Positions 1-10,247 are shown, counted from the first letter of the stretch. The stretch is DNA of 64,000 nt from Kitasatospora atroaurantiaca (GCF_007828955.1 NZ_VIVR01000001.1:5208001-5272000); one strand, 5' to 3'. Notes: a model not told the origin generated them from the letters alone. Program-made: numbers and translations.

Positions 1-992
1 TCGGCATCACCCACGAGGGCCGCTGGGCGCTGGTCAGCGACGAGCCCGCCCGGATGGGCATCACCGACGGCAAGCTGCCGGACGTGGCGCAGATCGCCGA
101 GTCCACCGAGGGCCAGGTCGCCCTCCCCGGCAGCCCCGGCAACCGCGAGGTCGTCTGGAACGAGCCCGGCGCCGCGCCCAAGGTGCTCGGCGAGGTCGAC
201 GTCGTCCTGCCGCTGCTGCACGGCCCCTGGGGCGAGGACGGCACGATTCAGGGCCTGCTGGAGCTCTCCGGCGTCCCGTACGTCGGCTCCGGCGTGCTGG
301 CCAGTGCGGTCGGCATGGACAAGGAGTTCACCAAGCGGATCCTCGAGTCGCACGGCATCGGCGTCGGCTCGTACACCGTGATCAAGCCGCGCGAGTGGGA
401 GACCGAGGCCGGTCGCGCCGCGGCCCGCGAGCGGATCGCCGGGCTCGGCCTGCCGGTGTTCGTCAAGCCGTGCCGGGCCGGTTCCAGCATCGGCATCAGC
501 AAGGTCAAGGATGTCGCCGACCTGGACGGCGCGATCGACGAGGCGCGTCGGCACGACCCCAAGGTGATCGTCGAGGCCGGTCTCGAGGGGCGCGAGATCG
601 AGTGCGCCGTGCTGGACTTCGAGGACGGTCCGCGCGCCAGCGTGCCGGCCGAGATCCTGGTCGGCGGCGGCTACGAGTTCTACGACTTCGAGGCCAAGTA
701 CATCGACTCCTCCGAGGTCCGGATCCCGGCCGAGCTGACGGACGGTGAGACCGCGGAGATCCGCCGCCAGGCCGTGGCCGCCTTCGAGGCACTCGGCTGC
801 GAGGGCCTGGCCCGGGTCGACTTCTTCCTGCTCACCGACGGCCGCTGGGTCGTCAACGAGATCAACACCATGCCCGGCTTCACCCCCATCTCCGCCTACC
901 CGAAGATGTGGGAGGCCACCGGCCTGCCGTACACCGAGCTGATCGACCGTCTGCTCCAGGCCGCCCTCCGCCGCTCCACCGGCCTCCGCTGA
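1..992 (+). CDS. ddl: D-alanine--D-alanine ligase, 5' truncated by window edge
   Basis: ATP-grasp ligase that joins two D-alanines for peptidoglycan precursor synthesis in the cytoplasm. The reading frame is open from base 3 (GITHEGRWAL...), so the start codon lies upstream of the window. Visible family motifs are LPLLHGPWGEDGTIQG (substrate region), the ATP-grasp lysine region VFVKPCRAGSSIGISKV and the metal-binding C-terminus ARVDFFLLTDGRWVVNEINTMPG. Roughly the last 330 residues are present. The gene converges on the DUF3515 gene, with a dispersed inverted repeat between them that probably ends transcription. Confidence 0.96.
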   Translation, partial: GITHEGRWALVSDEPARMGITDGKLPDVAQIAESTEGQVALPGSPGNREVVWNEPGAAPKVLGEVDVVLPLLHGPWGEDGTIQGLLELSGVPYVGSGVLASAVGMDKEFTKRILESHGIGVGSYTVIKPREWETEAGRAAARERIAGLGLPVFVKPCRAGSSIGISKVKDVADLDGAIDEARRHDPKVIVEAGLEGREIECAVLDFEDGPRASVPAEILVGGGYEFYDFEAKYIDSSEVRIPAELTDGETAEIRRQAVAAFEALGCEGLARVDFFLLTDGRWVVNEINTMPGFTPISAYPKMWEATGLPYTELIDRLLQAALRRSTGLR

Positions 993-1021
993 GGCCGACC
1001 GACCGCTGAGGGCGAACCACC

Positions 1022-1122
1022 AGGGGCGCGTGGGGGCACCTCCCGGCCGAAGGCTGGGGGAGAACTGCGCTGCCGACCGTGCACCTCCGTAGAGGGCTGA
1101 TCGCGCAGTTCCCCGCGCCCCC
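1022..1122. repeat. Dispersed intergenic inverted repeat, copy 1 (with nested insert)
   Basis: Arms of the family AGGGGCGCGGGGAACTGCGC appear at both ends. The left arm is interrupted by a nested segment of about 31 nt (1031-1061), and the right arm runs 1101-1122. Bases 1022-1070 are identical, in inverse orientation, to 49-nt stretches in the copies at 15654-15702 and 36335-36383. It lies between convergent genes (ddl and DUF3515), as a bidirectional terminator would. Confidence 0.85.
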
Positions 1123-1139
1123 GGTGGTTGCCCGGTTGC

Positions 1140-1646
1140 CTACAGTCCCGTAGGGATGGTGGCCTTGATGGCGTCGGTGAGCTCGCTGAGCGGGTCCGCG
1201 TAGTTGGGGTACGCGCCCTTGGGCACCGTCACCTCGACGTACGCCTTACGCAGCGTGGTGACGAAGCGGTACCCACCCGCGCCGTCCGAACTCATGCCCC
1301 ACTGAACGTCGTTGACCTCGGGCGCCCGCGAGAACGGGTCGTCGTCCAGGTAGCCGGGCCGGGCGATGCCGCAGCGCAGCACGGTACGGGGCGAGCTGCC
1401 CCAGGCCGCGGTGTACGGCGAGGCCGGTGACGGGTCCGTGCGGCGGTGTCCCAGGACGGCGTCGGGCAGCGCCTTGTCGAGCGCCTCGCAGTAGCCTGCC
1501 TCGGCCGCCTTCGGCTGCGGCGGGGCGACATCCCCGGGAACACTCCAGGCGCCGAGCAGCAGCGCCACGCCGCCCAGCAGGGCGACCGGCGGCGCGGCCC
1601 ACCGCACCGGGGCGGGCAGGGAACTCAGCTTGCGGAATGCGGACAC
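1140..1646 (-). CDS. DUF3515 domain-containing protein, membrane-anchored or secreted
   Basis: 168 residues. A short basic N-terminus is followed by one hydrophobic segment (about residues 15-35, APPVALLGGVALLLGAWSV), then an extracytoplasmic domain. That domain has two cysteines (in AGYCEAL and VLRCGIA) that could form a disulphide, and the motif VNDVQWGMSSDG. This matches the actinobacterial DUF3515 family, often found beside ddl and thiL in Streptomyces. Function is unknown; the ddl neighbourhood hints at the cell envelope but proves nothing. It is followed on the same strand by no close gene, and its 3' end faces repeat copy 1. Confidence 0.85.
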   Translation of the reverse strand: MSAFRKLSSLPAPVRWAAPPVALLGGVALLLGAWSVPGDVAPPQPKAAEAGYCEALDKALPDAVLGHRRTDPSPASPYTAAWGSSPRTVLRCGIARPGYLDDDPFSRAPEVNDVQWGMSSDGAGGYRFVTTLRKAYVEVTVPKGAYPNYADPLSELTDAIKATIPTGL

Positions 1647-1665
1647 CCGCCGATGGTAACGGGCC

Positions 1666-1899
1666 TTACAGGTGCACCACCGGACAGGTCAGAGTCCGGG
1701 TGATGCCCTCGACCTGCTGGACCTGAGCCACGACCAGGCGGCCGAGATCGTCCACGGTCTCGGCCTCCGCGCGCACGATCACGTCGTACGGCCCGGTGAC
1801 GTCCTCGGCCTGCAGGACGCCTTCGATCTTCGCGATGGACTGGGCCACTGCCGTGGCCTTGCCCACCTCGGTCTGGATCAGGATGTATGCCTGTACCAC
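1666..1899 (-). CDS. Stand-alone Lrp/AsnC ligand-binding (RAM) domain protein
   Basis: 77 residues. The whole protein is one AsnC-type ligand-binding fold (MVQAYILIQTEVGKATAVAQ..., GPYDVIVRAEAE, ending TRTLTCPVVHL) with no DNA-binding helix-turn-helix. Stand-alone RAM proteins form ring oligomers that bind amino acids and may modulate full-length Lrp regulators. The gene is 19 bp upstream of DUF3515 on the same strand, so the two may be co-transcribed. Ligand unknown. Confidence 0.88.
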   Translation of the reverse strand: MVQAYILIQTEVGKATAVAQSIAKIEGVLQAEDVTGPYDVIVRAEAETVDDLGRLVVAQVQQVEGITRTLTCPVVHL

Positions 1900-2112
1900 G
1901 GGGACCTCCAGGCGGCTGGGTTCGGAGATCGCCGCCGGGACGGCCCATGGGGGAGTGGTGGGGGTGGGCTGACCGGCAGTCTGATCACCACGCTACCGCG
2001 CGGCAGGGCCGGGAGGGGAGACCTCTGCAGGGCCCGAAGGCGTACGCTGCGCGCGGGGGCGCGCAGGCACGCCCGTGATTTCACCTGATGGACTTGATGG
2101 AGAGGACGGCAC

Positions 2113-3081
2113 ATGCAGGGGACCGTGGGCGAGCTCGGCGAGTTCGGACTCATCAGGGAGCTGACCGCCAGGCTGCCACTCACCCCGGCCGTCGAACTCG
2201 GCCCCGGTGACGACGCCGCCGTGGTCAAGGCCCCCGACGGCCGGGTGGTGGCCACCACCGACGTGCTGATCGAGGGCCGGCACTTCCGCCGGGACTGGTC
2301 CACCGCCTACGACGTCGGCCGCAAGTCCGCCGCCCAGAACCTCGCCGACGTCGCAGCCATGGGCGCCGTGCCGACCGCCATACTGCTCGGCCTGGTCGCC
2401 CCGGCCGACCTGCCCACCACCTGGGCCACCGAACTGATGGACGGGCTGCGCGACGAGTGCCAGGTCGCCGGGGCCACCGTGGTCGGCGGCGACGTGGTGC
2501 GCGGCGACACCATCACACTGGCGATCACGGCGCTCGGCGATCTGCAGGGGCGTGCCCCGGTGGTGCGCTCCGGCGCGCAGGTCGGCGACGTGGTCGCGGT
2601 GACCGGCTGGCTCGGCTGGTCGGCCGCCGGACTCACCGTGCTGTCCCGGGGGTTCCGCTCGCCGCGCGCCTTCGTCGAGGCGCACCGCCGTCCCGAGCCG
2701 CCGTACCACGCGGGCCCCGCGGGAGCCGACCTGGGCGCCACCTCGATGGTCGACGTGAGCGACGGCCTGGTGGCCGACCTCGGCCACGTCGCCAAGGCCA
2801 GCGGGGTCGACATCGACCTGCGCGCGGCCGACTTCGACGTCCCCGCGCAGATGGCCGACATCGGCCAGGCCGTCGGCGTCGACCCGCTCGTCTGGGTCCT
2901 GTCCGGCGGGGAGGACCACGCGATCGCGGCGACCTTCCCCAGCACCGTCCAGCTCCCCGCCCGCTGGCGCGTGGTCGGCGAGGTCGTGCGTACCGCGAGC
3001 GCGGCGCGAGGCGGTCAGGTCACCGTGGACGGAGCCCCCTGGGACCGGGTCGGAGGCTGGGACCACTTCGCGTCCGAGTGA
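2113..3081 (+). CDS. thiL: Thiamine-monophosphate kinase
   Basis: 322 residues, normal for ThiL. It phosphorylates thiamine monophosphate to thiamine diphosphate, the last step of cofactor synthesis. The AIR-synthase/PurM-like fold shows the Mg/ATP motif GPGDDAAVV near residues 32-40, then [11 protein letters not shown], and [12 protein letters not shown] in the C-terminal half. The ATG has a GGAGAGG ribosome site 8-10 nt upstream. It belongs with thiD in the same pathway, but here pfkA lies between the two. Confidence 0.95.
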   Translation: MQGTVGELGEFGLIRELTARLPLTPAVELGPGDDAAVVKAPDGRVVATTDVLIEGRHFRRDWSTAYDVGRKSAAQNLADVAAMGAVPTAILLGLVAPADLPTTWATELMDGLRDECQVAGATVVGGDVVRGDTITLAITALGDLQGRAPVVRSGAQVGDVVAVTGWLGWSAAGLTVLSRGFRSPRAFVEAHRRPEPPYHAGPAGADLGATSMVDVSDGLVADLGHVAKASGVDIDLRAADFDVPAQMADIGQAVGVDPLVWVLSGGEDHAIAATFPSTVQLPARWRVVGEVVRTASAARGGQVTVDGAPWDRVGGWDHFASE

Positions 3082-3233
3082 CCTTGCAGGGGCGCGGGAA
3101 TGGGGCTTGCGAGGGTGACGGCGCGTAGTCTTGCGCTGTCGGTCCGGGCCGGTTTGTCCGGTCTGTCCGGCTGGTACGGATCCATCTACTCGGGGGCGGT
3201 CGCCCGCCCACGGAGCGGGAGAGCACAGCCACC

Positions 3234-4259
3234 ATGCGTATCGGCGTCCTGACGAGCGGCGGAGACTGCCCGGGCCTCAACGCGGTGATCCGCTCGGTCG
3301 TGCACCGCGGCACCGACGTCCACGGCGACGAGATCATCGGCATCGAGGACGGCTTCCTCGGCCTGATCGAAGGCCGCTCCCGCCCGGTCTCGCACGACGA
3401 CGTCACCGGTCTGCTCACCCTCGGCGGCACCATCCTCGGCTCGACCCGGGTCCAGCGCGAGCGGATCAACTGGGCGGTGGACCATGCCCCGACGCTGGCC
3501 GAGAACATCGGCATCGACGCCCTGATCGCGATCGGCGGCGAGGGCACGCTCGCCGCCGCCAAGATGTTCAGCGACGCCGGCCTGCCCGTGGTCGGCGTCC
3601 CGAAGACCATCGACAACGACATCGAGGCGACCGACGTCACCTTCGGCTTCGACACCGCCGTCCACGTCGCCACCGAGGCGATCGACCGGCTGAAGACCAC
3701 CGCCGAGTCCCACCAGCGGGTGATGGTGGTCGAGCTGATGGGCCGCCACACCGGCTGGATCACCCTGACCGCCGGGATGGCCGGCGGCGCGCACGGGATC
3801 CTGATCCCGGAGAAGCCCTTCGACATCGAGGCGGTCGCCCGGATGATCGAGGAGCGCTTCCGGCGCGGCAAGAAGTTCGCCATCATCGCCGTCGCCGAGG
3901 GCGCCACCCCGGCCCCGGGCACCCTTCGCTTCGACCACGGCACGGTCGACCAGTACGGCCACCAGATCTTCGGCGGCATCGGCAACCGGCTCGCCCACGA
4001 GCTCGAGAACCTGCTCGGCACCGAGGCCCGTCCGGTCATCCTCGGCCACACCCAGCGCGGCGGCACCCCCACGGCCCGGGACCGGGTGCTCGCCACCCGC
4101 TTCGGCTGGCACGCCGTGGAGGCCGTCCACAAGGGCGCCTTCGGCCACTTCACCGCGCTGCGCGGCACCGAGATCCTGCTGGTGCCCGTCGCGGACGCCG
4201 TCACCCGGCTGAAGACCGTCCCGCAGGACCGCTGGGTGGAATCGGAAGCCGTGCTGTGA
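3234..4259 (+). CDS. pfkA: 6-phosphofructokinase, actinobacterial ATP-type
   Basis: 341 residues; phosphorylates fructose 6-phosphate in glycolysis. Numbering matches E. coli PfkA in the key region: GGEGT at 101-105 and PKTIDND at 123-129, with catalytic Asp127. Gly104 is the residue seen in ATP-dependent enzymes (PPi enzymes usually have Asp), while Lys124 is PPi-like. This mixed Gly104/Lys124 pattern is known for actinomycete ATP-PFKs. The ribosome site GGGAGAG precedes the ATG. A TAGTCT -10-like box lies near 3126. The placement between thiL and thiD is unusual. Confidence 0.95.
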   Translation: MRIGVLTSGGDCPGLNAVIRSVVHRGTDVHGDEIIGIEDGFLGLIEGRSRPVSHDDVTGLLTLGGTILGSTRVQRERINWAVDHAPTLAENIGIDALIAIGGEGTLAAAKMFSDAGLPVVGVPKTIDNDIEATDVTFGFDTAVHVATEAIDRLKTTAESHQRVMVVELMGRHTGWITLTAGMAGGAHGILIPEKPFDIEAVARMIEERFRRGKKFAIIAVAEGATPAPGTLRFDHGTVDQYGHQIFGGIGNRLAHELENLLGTEARPVILGHTQRGGTPTARDRVLATRFGWHAVEAVHKGAFGHFTALRGTEILLVPVADAVTRLKTVPQDRWVESEAVL

Positions 4260-4270
4260 GCCGCGCCCGG

Positions 4271-4276
4271 TAGTTT
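4271..4276 (+). promoter_or_regulatory. Predicted -10 box of a leaderless thiD transcript
   Basis: TAGTTT ends 7 nt before a start point at 4283, one base before the thiD ATG, and no ribosome site is visible. No convincing -35 element is seen. Confidence 0.45.
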
Positions 4277-4283
4277 TGGCCCC

Positions 4284-5081
<798 letters not shown>

Positions 5082-5091
5082 AAAGCCGAAA

Positions 5092-5146
5092 ACCGTCGTG
5101 GGGCGGGGCTGTGACTCGCCCGCTCACAGCCCCGCCCCACGACGGT
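5092..5146. terminator. Bidirectional terminator between thiD and rpmB
   Basis: Perfect 23-bp inverted repeat (5092-5114 and 5124-5146) around a 9-nt loop, very GC-rich, in a convergent intergenic space. There is no T-run on either side, as is common for actinobacterial hairpin terminators. Confidence 0.85.
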
Positions 5147-5216
5147 GGAAAGACAGAAAGCCGATCCACCCGAGGGTGAATCGGCTAACTGGAGGACCGG
5201 CGTACCGGTCTGCGCG

Positions 5217-5402
5217 TCAGCGCGAGACCTTACCGGCCTTGATGCACGAGGTGCAGACGTTGAGCCGCTTCGGCGTCCGCCCGATCACAGCGCGTACCGT
5301 CTGAATGTTGGGGTTCCAACGACGGGGGGTACGGCGGTGCGAGTGGGAGATGCTGTTGCCGAAGCCCGGCCCCTTGCCGCAGACGTCGCAGTTGGCAGCC
5401 AC
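5217..5402 (-). CDS. rpmB: 50S ribosomal protein L28, zinc-binding type
   Basis: 61 residues. It has two CxxC pairs (Cys5/Cys8 and Cys50/Cys53), so it is the C+ zinc-ribbon form rather than the Zur-controlled cysteine-free paralogue. The start is taken as GTG at 5402 because GGAG lies 8 nt upstream; a GTG three codons earlier would overlap that site. An A/T-rich stretch near 5430 (minus strand TAAATG after TTGGTT) could hold its promoter in the 291-bp divergent space shared with the DAK gene. Confidence 0.95.
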   Translation of the reverse strand: MAANCDVCGKGPGFGNSISHSHRRTPRRWNPNIQTVRAVIGRTPKRLNVCTSCIKAGKVSR

Positions 5403-5693
5403 AGGAGTCACTCCAAGACTTCAGATCATTTACGTTCGAAAACCCCGGCTGAACCAACGAACCACTCGCGTGGGCCGGACCGGATCAAGGGGTGAGCCTG
5501 GACTGTTCCAAGCAACCGGGAGAGCATACAACGCCGACTCCCGTTCAACGAAACTACCATGCCCGGGCCATTGATCACTTCGAGCAGGCCTCCTGCCAGC
5601 GGCGATCCCCATCCCGCCCCGATAACCTGCCAGCATCGCCCCTTGCCACCGCGTTCAGTTGCGTTCCTGTGGCGTTCATCCGGAGGAGACCTG

Positions 5694-7322
5694 GTGCTGG
5701 ACACGTTCGACGCTCCGACCGTCCGCACCTGGTGCAGGCTGGCCCTGACCGCCCTCGGCCAGGCCCGCGAGGAGATCGACGCGCTCAACGTGTACCCCGT
5801 ACCGGACGGCGACACCGGCACCAACCTCTACCTGACCGTGGAGTCCGCGGCCGTCGCCCTCGAGCGCTGCTTCACCGAGGACCCGGGAACCGACCTTGCC
5901 GCCGCGATGACCGCGATGGCCAGGGGAGCGCTGATCGGCGCCCGGGGCAACTCGGGCGTGATCCTGGCCCAGCTGCTCCGCGGCATGGCCGAGGTACTCG
6001 CCCAGGGAGGTGAGCCCGCCACCTTCCGCAAGGCGCTGCTGAGGGCCGCGGAATCCGCCTACCAGGCCGTCGCCGAGCCCGTCGAGGGGACTCTGCTGAC
6101 CGTCGCCGCCGAGGCCGCCAAGGCCGCCGCCCAGGGCACGGGAGGCCTCGCCGAGGCTGCCGACACCGCGTACCGGGCCGCCCTGCGGGCACTGCAGCAC
6201 ACCCCCGAGCAGCTCGACGTGCTGGCCGAGGCCGGGGTGGTGGACGCCGGCGGGCGAGGTCTGGTCGCCATCCTCGGCGCGCTCGCGGACGCGGTCTCCG
6301 GGCAGTCCCCGATGGGTCCGGTCGCCCTGCGCCAGGAACTCGGCCTGCCGGACCTCGGCGCCTTCCAGAGCTGCGAGGGCCACGAGCGGCCGCCGGGCCC
6401 CGGCCACCCGGCCTTCGAGGTGATCTACCTGCTGGACGCCCCCGACGACGCCCTGCCGAAGCTGAGGGGCAAGCTCGCCCTCCTCGGCGACTCCCTGGTG
6501 GTCGGCGGCGGCGACGGCCTGTGGAACGTCCACGTCCATGTGGACGACGCCGGAGCCGCCGTCGAGGCCGGGGTCGAGGCCGGGCGGCCCTACCAGATCC
6601 GGATCACCCACTTCGCCGAGGCGGCCGCCCGCGCCGGGGAGCCCGCGCAGGAGGCACGGGAGGGCAGGGCCGTGCTCAGCGTCGTCTCCGGCACCGGGCT
6701 CGCCGAACTCTGCGAGCAGGCCGGCGCCGCCGTTCTGCTCGCCGACCCGGACCGGCCCCCGGCCAGCGCCGAACTCGCCGAGGCCGTCCGGCGCTGCGCC
6801 GCCCACGAGGTGATCCTGCTGCTCAACGACCCCGAACTGCGGGCCGCCGCGGGCGCCGCCGCCGACCAGCTCCGCGAGGAGGGCGTACGCATCGCCGTAC
6901 TGCCCACCCGTTCGCCCATCCAGGGCCTCGCGGCGCTGGCCGTGCACGAGGGCTCGCGCCGCTTCGACGAGGACGTGGTCGCCATGACCTCCGCCGCCGG
7001 GGCCACCCGCTACGCCGAACTCGCCGTCGCCGAGGGGGAGTCCTGGACCATGGCCGGGGTCTGCCAGGCCGGGGACGTCCTCGGCCTGATCGACGGCGAC
7101 GTGGCCGTGATCGGCGCCGACCTCGCCGAGACCGGTGCCGTCGTCCTGTCCCGGATGCTCGCGGCCGGCGGCGAGCTGGTCACCCTGGTCCTGGGCGAGG
7201 GCGTACCCGCCCGGCTGGCCGAGCAGTTGGTCGCGCACGCCCGCAAGCAGCGCCCGGAGGTCGACACGGTGGTCTTCCAGGGCGGCCAGGAAGCGGCACC
7301 GCTGCTCATCGGGGTCGAGTGA
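5694..7322 (+). CDS. DAK2/DegV-like protein, FakA (YloV) family kinase
   Basis: 542 residues from the GTG at 5694, chosen for the strong GGAGGAG site 5-11 nt upstream. The N-terminal DhaL-type nucleotide domain (about 1-195) has NVYPVPDGDTGTNLYLT, the Asp-rich Mg-ATP motif, and GARGNSGVILAQLLRG. A middle domain (HPAFEVIYLLD...VGGGDGLWNVHVH) and a C-terminal DegV-like part follow. The Firmicute homologue FakA phosphorylates fatty acids bound to FakB for phospholipid synthesis; that role here is inference. No FakB is seen in the window. It precedes recG by 32 bp, as in other Streptomyces. Confidence 0.85.
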   Translation: MLDTFDAPTVRTWCRLALTALGQAREEIDALNVYPVPDGDTGTNLYLTVESAAVALERCFTEDPGTDLAAAMTAMARGALIGARGNSGVILAQLLRGMAEVLAQGGEPATFRKALLRAAESAYQAVAEPVEGTLLTVAAEAAKAAAQGTGGLAEAADTAYRAALRALQHTPEQLDVLAEAGVVDAGGRGLVAILGALADAVSGQSPMGPVALRQELGLPDLGAFQSCEGHERPPGPGHPAFEVIYLLDAPDDALPKLRGKLALLGDSLVVGGGDGLWNVHVHVDDAGAAVEAGVEAGRPYQIRITHFAEAAARAGEPAQEAREGRAVLSVVSGTGLAELCEQAGAAVLLADPDRPPASAELAEAVRRCAAHEVILLLNDPELRAAAGAAADQLREEGVRIAVLPTRSPIQGLAALAVHEGSRRFDEDVVAMTSAAGATRYAELAVAEGESWTMAGVCQAGDVLGLIDGDVAVIGADLAETGAVVLSRMLAAGGELVTLVLGEGVPARLAEQLVAHARKQRPEVDTVVFQGGQEAAPLLIGVE

Positions 7323-7354
7323 TTTGTCACCCGGGTGGTGTCCAATAGGTTCCG

Positions 7355-9556
7355 ATGGGCGCTCTCGATGAACCACTGACCAAGCTCGTCGGCGACCGCA
7401 CCGCGAAGGTGCTGGCCGACAGCCTCAAGCTGCGTACGGTCGGCGACCTGCTGCACCACTACCCCCGCCGGTACGTCGAACGCGGCCAGCTCACCAGCCT
7501 CGACGACCTCGAGGTCGACGAGCACGTCACGGTGCTCGCGCGGATCGAGAAGGTCACGCTGATCCCCTTCAAGGCGCGCAAGGGCGACCGTCTGGAGGTC
7601 GTGGTCACCGACGGCCGGGGCCGGCTCAGCCTGGTCTTCTTCAACCAGGGCTGGCGGCAGAAGGACCTCCGGCCGGGCGCCCAGGGGCTCTTCGCGGGCA
7701 AGGTCGGTCTCTTCAACCGCACCCGCCAGCTGGCCTCGCCGGACTACCAACTGCTGGACGAGGAGGCCGATTCGGGGGCCGCCCAGCAGTTCGCGGGCCG
7801 GCTCATCCCGGTCTACCCGGCCAGCGCCCAGATGCCCAGCTGGAAGCTGTCGATCTGCATCGAGACGGCGCTCACCAAGCACCTCGGCGACGTCGGCGAG
7901 CCGCTCCCCGAGGAGCTGCGCGAGAAGCACCGGCTGATCCCGCTGCCCGAGGCCCTCGAACTGATCCACCGCCCGCGCAGCCAGGCCGACCGCGAACTGG
8001 CCCAGAGCCGGCTGCGCTGGGACGAGGCCTTCGTCCTCCAGGTCGCCCTCGCACAGCGCCGCGCCGCCGACTCCGCCCTGCCCGCGGTTCCCCGCCCGTC
8101 CCGCCCCGGCGGTCTGCTCGAAGCCTTCGACGCCCGGCTGCCGTTCACCCTGACGGAGGGGCAACGGTCCGTCTCCGCCGAGATCTTCGCCGACCTGGCG
8201 ACCGCCCACCCGATGCACCGACTCCTCCAGGGCGAGGTCGGCAGCGGAAAGACGCTGGTCGCCCTGCGGGCGATGCTAACGGTCGTCGACGCGGGCGGGC
8301 AGGCCGTCCTGCTCGCGCCCACCGAGGTGCTGGCCCAGCAGCACCACCGCTCGATCGTCGAGATGATGGGGGACTTGGCCGAGGGCGGCATGCTCGGCGG
8401 CTCGGACATCGGGACGAAGGTCGTGCTGCTCACCGGTTCGATGGGCGTCCCGGTCCGGCGCCAGGCGCTGCTCGACATGGCCTGCGGCGACGCGGGCATC
8501 GCCATCGGCACCCATGCCCTGATCGAGGACAAGGTGCAGTTCCAGGACCTCGGACTGGTGGTGGTGGACGAGCAGCACCGCTTCGGCGTCGAGCAGCGCG
8601 ACGCGCTCCGGGCCAAGGGCGAGCAGCCGCCGCACCTCCTGGTGATGACCGCGACGCCGATCCCGCGGACCGTCGCGATGACCGTCTTCGGTGACCTGGA
8701 GACCTCGGTCCTCGACCAGCTCCCGGCGGGCCGCTCGCCGATCTCCAGCCATGTGGTGCCCGCCGTGGAGAAGCCCAACTTCCTTGCCCGCGCCTGGGAA
8801 CGGGTCCGCGAGGAGGTCGGCAAGGGCCACCAGGCGTACGTGGTCTGCCCCCGGATCGGCGACGAACCGGAGGAAGGGAAGAAGAAGCGCAAGGCGATGC
8901 CCGACGACCCCGAGGACCTGGGCGCGTCGAGTGACGACAGACGGCCCCCGCTGGCCGTCGTGGAGACCGCCGAGATGCTCACCAAGGGCCCGCTGGCCGG
9001 GCTTCGGGTGGAGATCCTGCACGGGCGGCTCACGCCCGACGCCAAGGACGACGTGATGAAGCGCTTCGCGGCGGGGGAGGTGGACGTGCTGGTCGCCACC
9101 ACCGTGATCGAGGTCGGCGTCAACGTCCCCAACTCCACCGTGATGGTCATCATGGACGCGGACCGCTTCGGCGTCTCCCAGTTGCACCAGCTGCGCGGCC
9201 GGGTCGGCCGGGGCAGCGCGCCCGGACTCTGCCTGCTGGTCAGCGACATGCCGGCCGGCAGCTCGGCCCGCGCCCGGCTGGACGCCGTCGCCGGGACATT
9301 GGACGGCTTCGAGCTCTCCCGGATCGACCTCGAACAGCGCCGCGAGGGCGACGTGCTCGGCCAGGCGCAGTCGGGCGTGAAGTCCTCGCTCAAGGTGCTC
9401 TCCGTCCTGGACGACGAGGAGGTGATCGCGACCGCCCGCGAGGAGGCCGCCCAGCTGGTCGCCGAGGACCCGGACCTCGCCCGGCACCCGGAGCTCAAGA
9501 CCGCCCTCGACAGCCTGCTCGACGAGGACCGCGCGGAGTACTTGGAGAAGGGCTGA
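7355..9556 (+). CDS. recG: ATP-dependent DNA helicase RecG
   Basis: 733 residues. Remodels stalled replication forks and Holliday junctions. An N-terminal wedge/OB domain is followed by the superfamily 2 motor: Walker A GEVGSGKT near residue 293, DEQHRFG (motif II) near 411, TATPIPRT (motif III), VATTVIEVGVNVPN and QLHQLRGRVGRG (motifs V/VI). An inserted lysine-rich loop (EEGKKKRKAMPDDPED, about 507-523) lies between helicase lobes and is typical of actinobacterial RecG. Spaced 32 bp after the DAK gene, so probably the same transcript. Confidence 0.96.
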   Translation: MGALDEPLTKLVGDRTAKVLADSLKLRTVGDLLHHYPRRYVERGQLTSLDDLEVDEHVTVLARIEKVTLIPFKARKGDRLEVVVTDGRGRLSLVFFNQGWRQKDLRPGAQGLFAGKVGLFNRTRQLASPDYQLLDEEADSGAAQQFAGRLIPVYPASAQMPSWKLSICIETALTKHLGDVGEPLPEELREKHRLIPLPEALELIHRPRSQADRELAQSRLRWDEAFVLQVALAQRRAADSALPAVPRPSRPGGLLEAFDARLPFTLTEGQRSVSAEIFADLATAHPMHRLLQGEVGSGKTLVALRAMLTVVDAGGQAVLLAPTEVLAQQHHRSIVEMMGDLAEGGMLGGSDIGTKVVLLTGSMGVPVRRQALLDMACGDAGIAIGTHALIEDKVQFQDLGLVVVDEQHRFGVEQRDALRAKGEQPPHLLVMTATPIPRTVAMTVFGDLETSVLDQLPAGRSPISSHVVPAVEKPNFLARAWERVREEVGKGHQAYVVCPRIGDEPEEGKKKRKAMPDDPEDLGASSDDRRPPLAVVETAEMLTKGPLAGLRVEILHGRLTPDAKDDVMKRFAAGEVDVLVATTVIEVGVNVPNSTVMVIMDADRFGVSQLHQLRGRVGRGSAPGLCLLVSDMPAGSSARARLDAVAGTLDGFELSRIDLEQRREGDVLGQAQSGVKSSLKVLSVLDDEEVIATAREEAAQLVAEDPDLARHPELKTALDSLLDEDRAEYLEKG

Positions 9557-9607
9557 CGATCCGTTAATTGTCAGTGCCCCACGAGAGAATGAAGGTGTTC
9601 AGGGCGC

Positions 9608-9644
9608 ACCCCCAAGGTGCGTTCCTGGCGCGACACTTGGGGGT
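9608..9644. promoter_or_regulatory. Hairpin immediately before the HTH gene start
   Basis: ACCCCCAAGGTG (9608-9619) pairs with CACTTGGGGGT (9634-9644) with one bulged base. The stem ends 6 nt before the ATG at 9651 and replaces any ribosome site. It could terminate recG transcription or mask the start of the next gene. Confidence 0.5.
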
Positions 9645-9650
9645 CCTGCC

Positions 9651-10160
9651 ATGGCATTTCGTCATCTCAACGAGCTCCCGCTCGGCGACAAGATCTTCCG
9701 GATCGAGCTCGCCAGCGAGGACGACCGCGAAATCACCCTCACCCTGACCGGCTGGCGCGAGGGTGCGGCCGCCAGCCCGCTCGCGTCCGGCAAGCTGCGG
9801 CTGCCGGTGGAGGACGTCGCCTCGCTGCGGATCGCGCTCAACCGCGCGCTGCGGGCGCTGGCGATCGTCGCCGACGTCTCCGAGCCCATTCCCGACCGCG
9901 ACGTGCTGCGCGAGCTCTACCCCGGACACGGCGCCCCCTGGGTGCCGCAGCACGAGGAGGAGCTGGTCCGGCGCTTCCACGAGAACGAGACCGTCGCCCG
10001 GATCGCCGCCCGCTTCGGCCGTACGCCCGACTCCGTCCGCACCAAGCTCCGCGAGCTGGGCCACGACCCGCGCCGCCCGGAGTACTGCCCGCCCGACGGC
10101 TGCCTCTCCTGGTCCCGCTACGCCTCCCCGGCCCTCCTGGGGGCAAGCCCCACCGAGTAA
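9651..10160 (+). CDS. Uncharacterised protein with C-terminal helix-turn-helix
   Basis: 169 residues; not recognised as a named family. The N-terminal half is a compact alpha/beta-like region (KIFRIELASEDDREITLTLTGW, then KLRLPVEDVASLRIALNRAL). After a short linker, residues about 103-140 (EEELVRRFHENETVARIA followed by ARFGRTPDSVRTKLRELG) read as a sigma-region-4/GcrA-like HTH. The tail has two cysteines (EYCPPDGCLSW). It sits between recG and rsmD, which are neighbours in S. coelicolor, and is followed by two dispersed repeats, so it looks like an accessory insertion. A DNA-binding role is inference. Confidence 0.7.
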   Translation: MAFRHLNELPLGDKIFRIELASEDDREITLTLTGWREGAAASPLASGKLRLPVEDVASLRIALNRALRALAIVADVSEPIPDRDVLRELYPGHGAPWVPQHEEELVRRFHENETVARIAARFGRTPDSVRTKLRELGHDPRRPEYCPPDGCLSWSRYASPALLGASPTE

Positions 10161-10175
10161 GGGATAACCACTGAA

Positions 10176-10247
10176 AGGGGCGCGGGGAACTGCGCTGCCG
10201 ACCATGCACCTCCGTAGAGGGTTGGTCGCGCAGTTCCCCGCGCCCCT
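10176..10247. repeat. Dispersed intergenic inverted repeat, copy 2
   Basis: Uninterrupted copy with arms AGGGGCGCGGGGAACTGCGC and its complement. The loop shares TGCACCTCCGTAGAGGG with copy 1 at 1022-1122. Lies 15 bp after the HTH gene. Confidence 0.85.
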
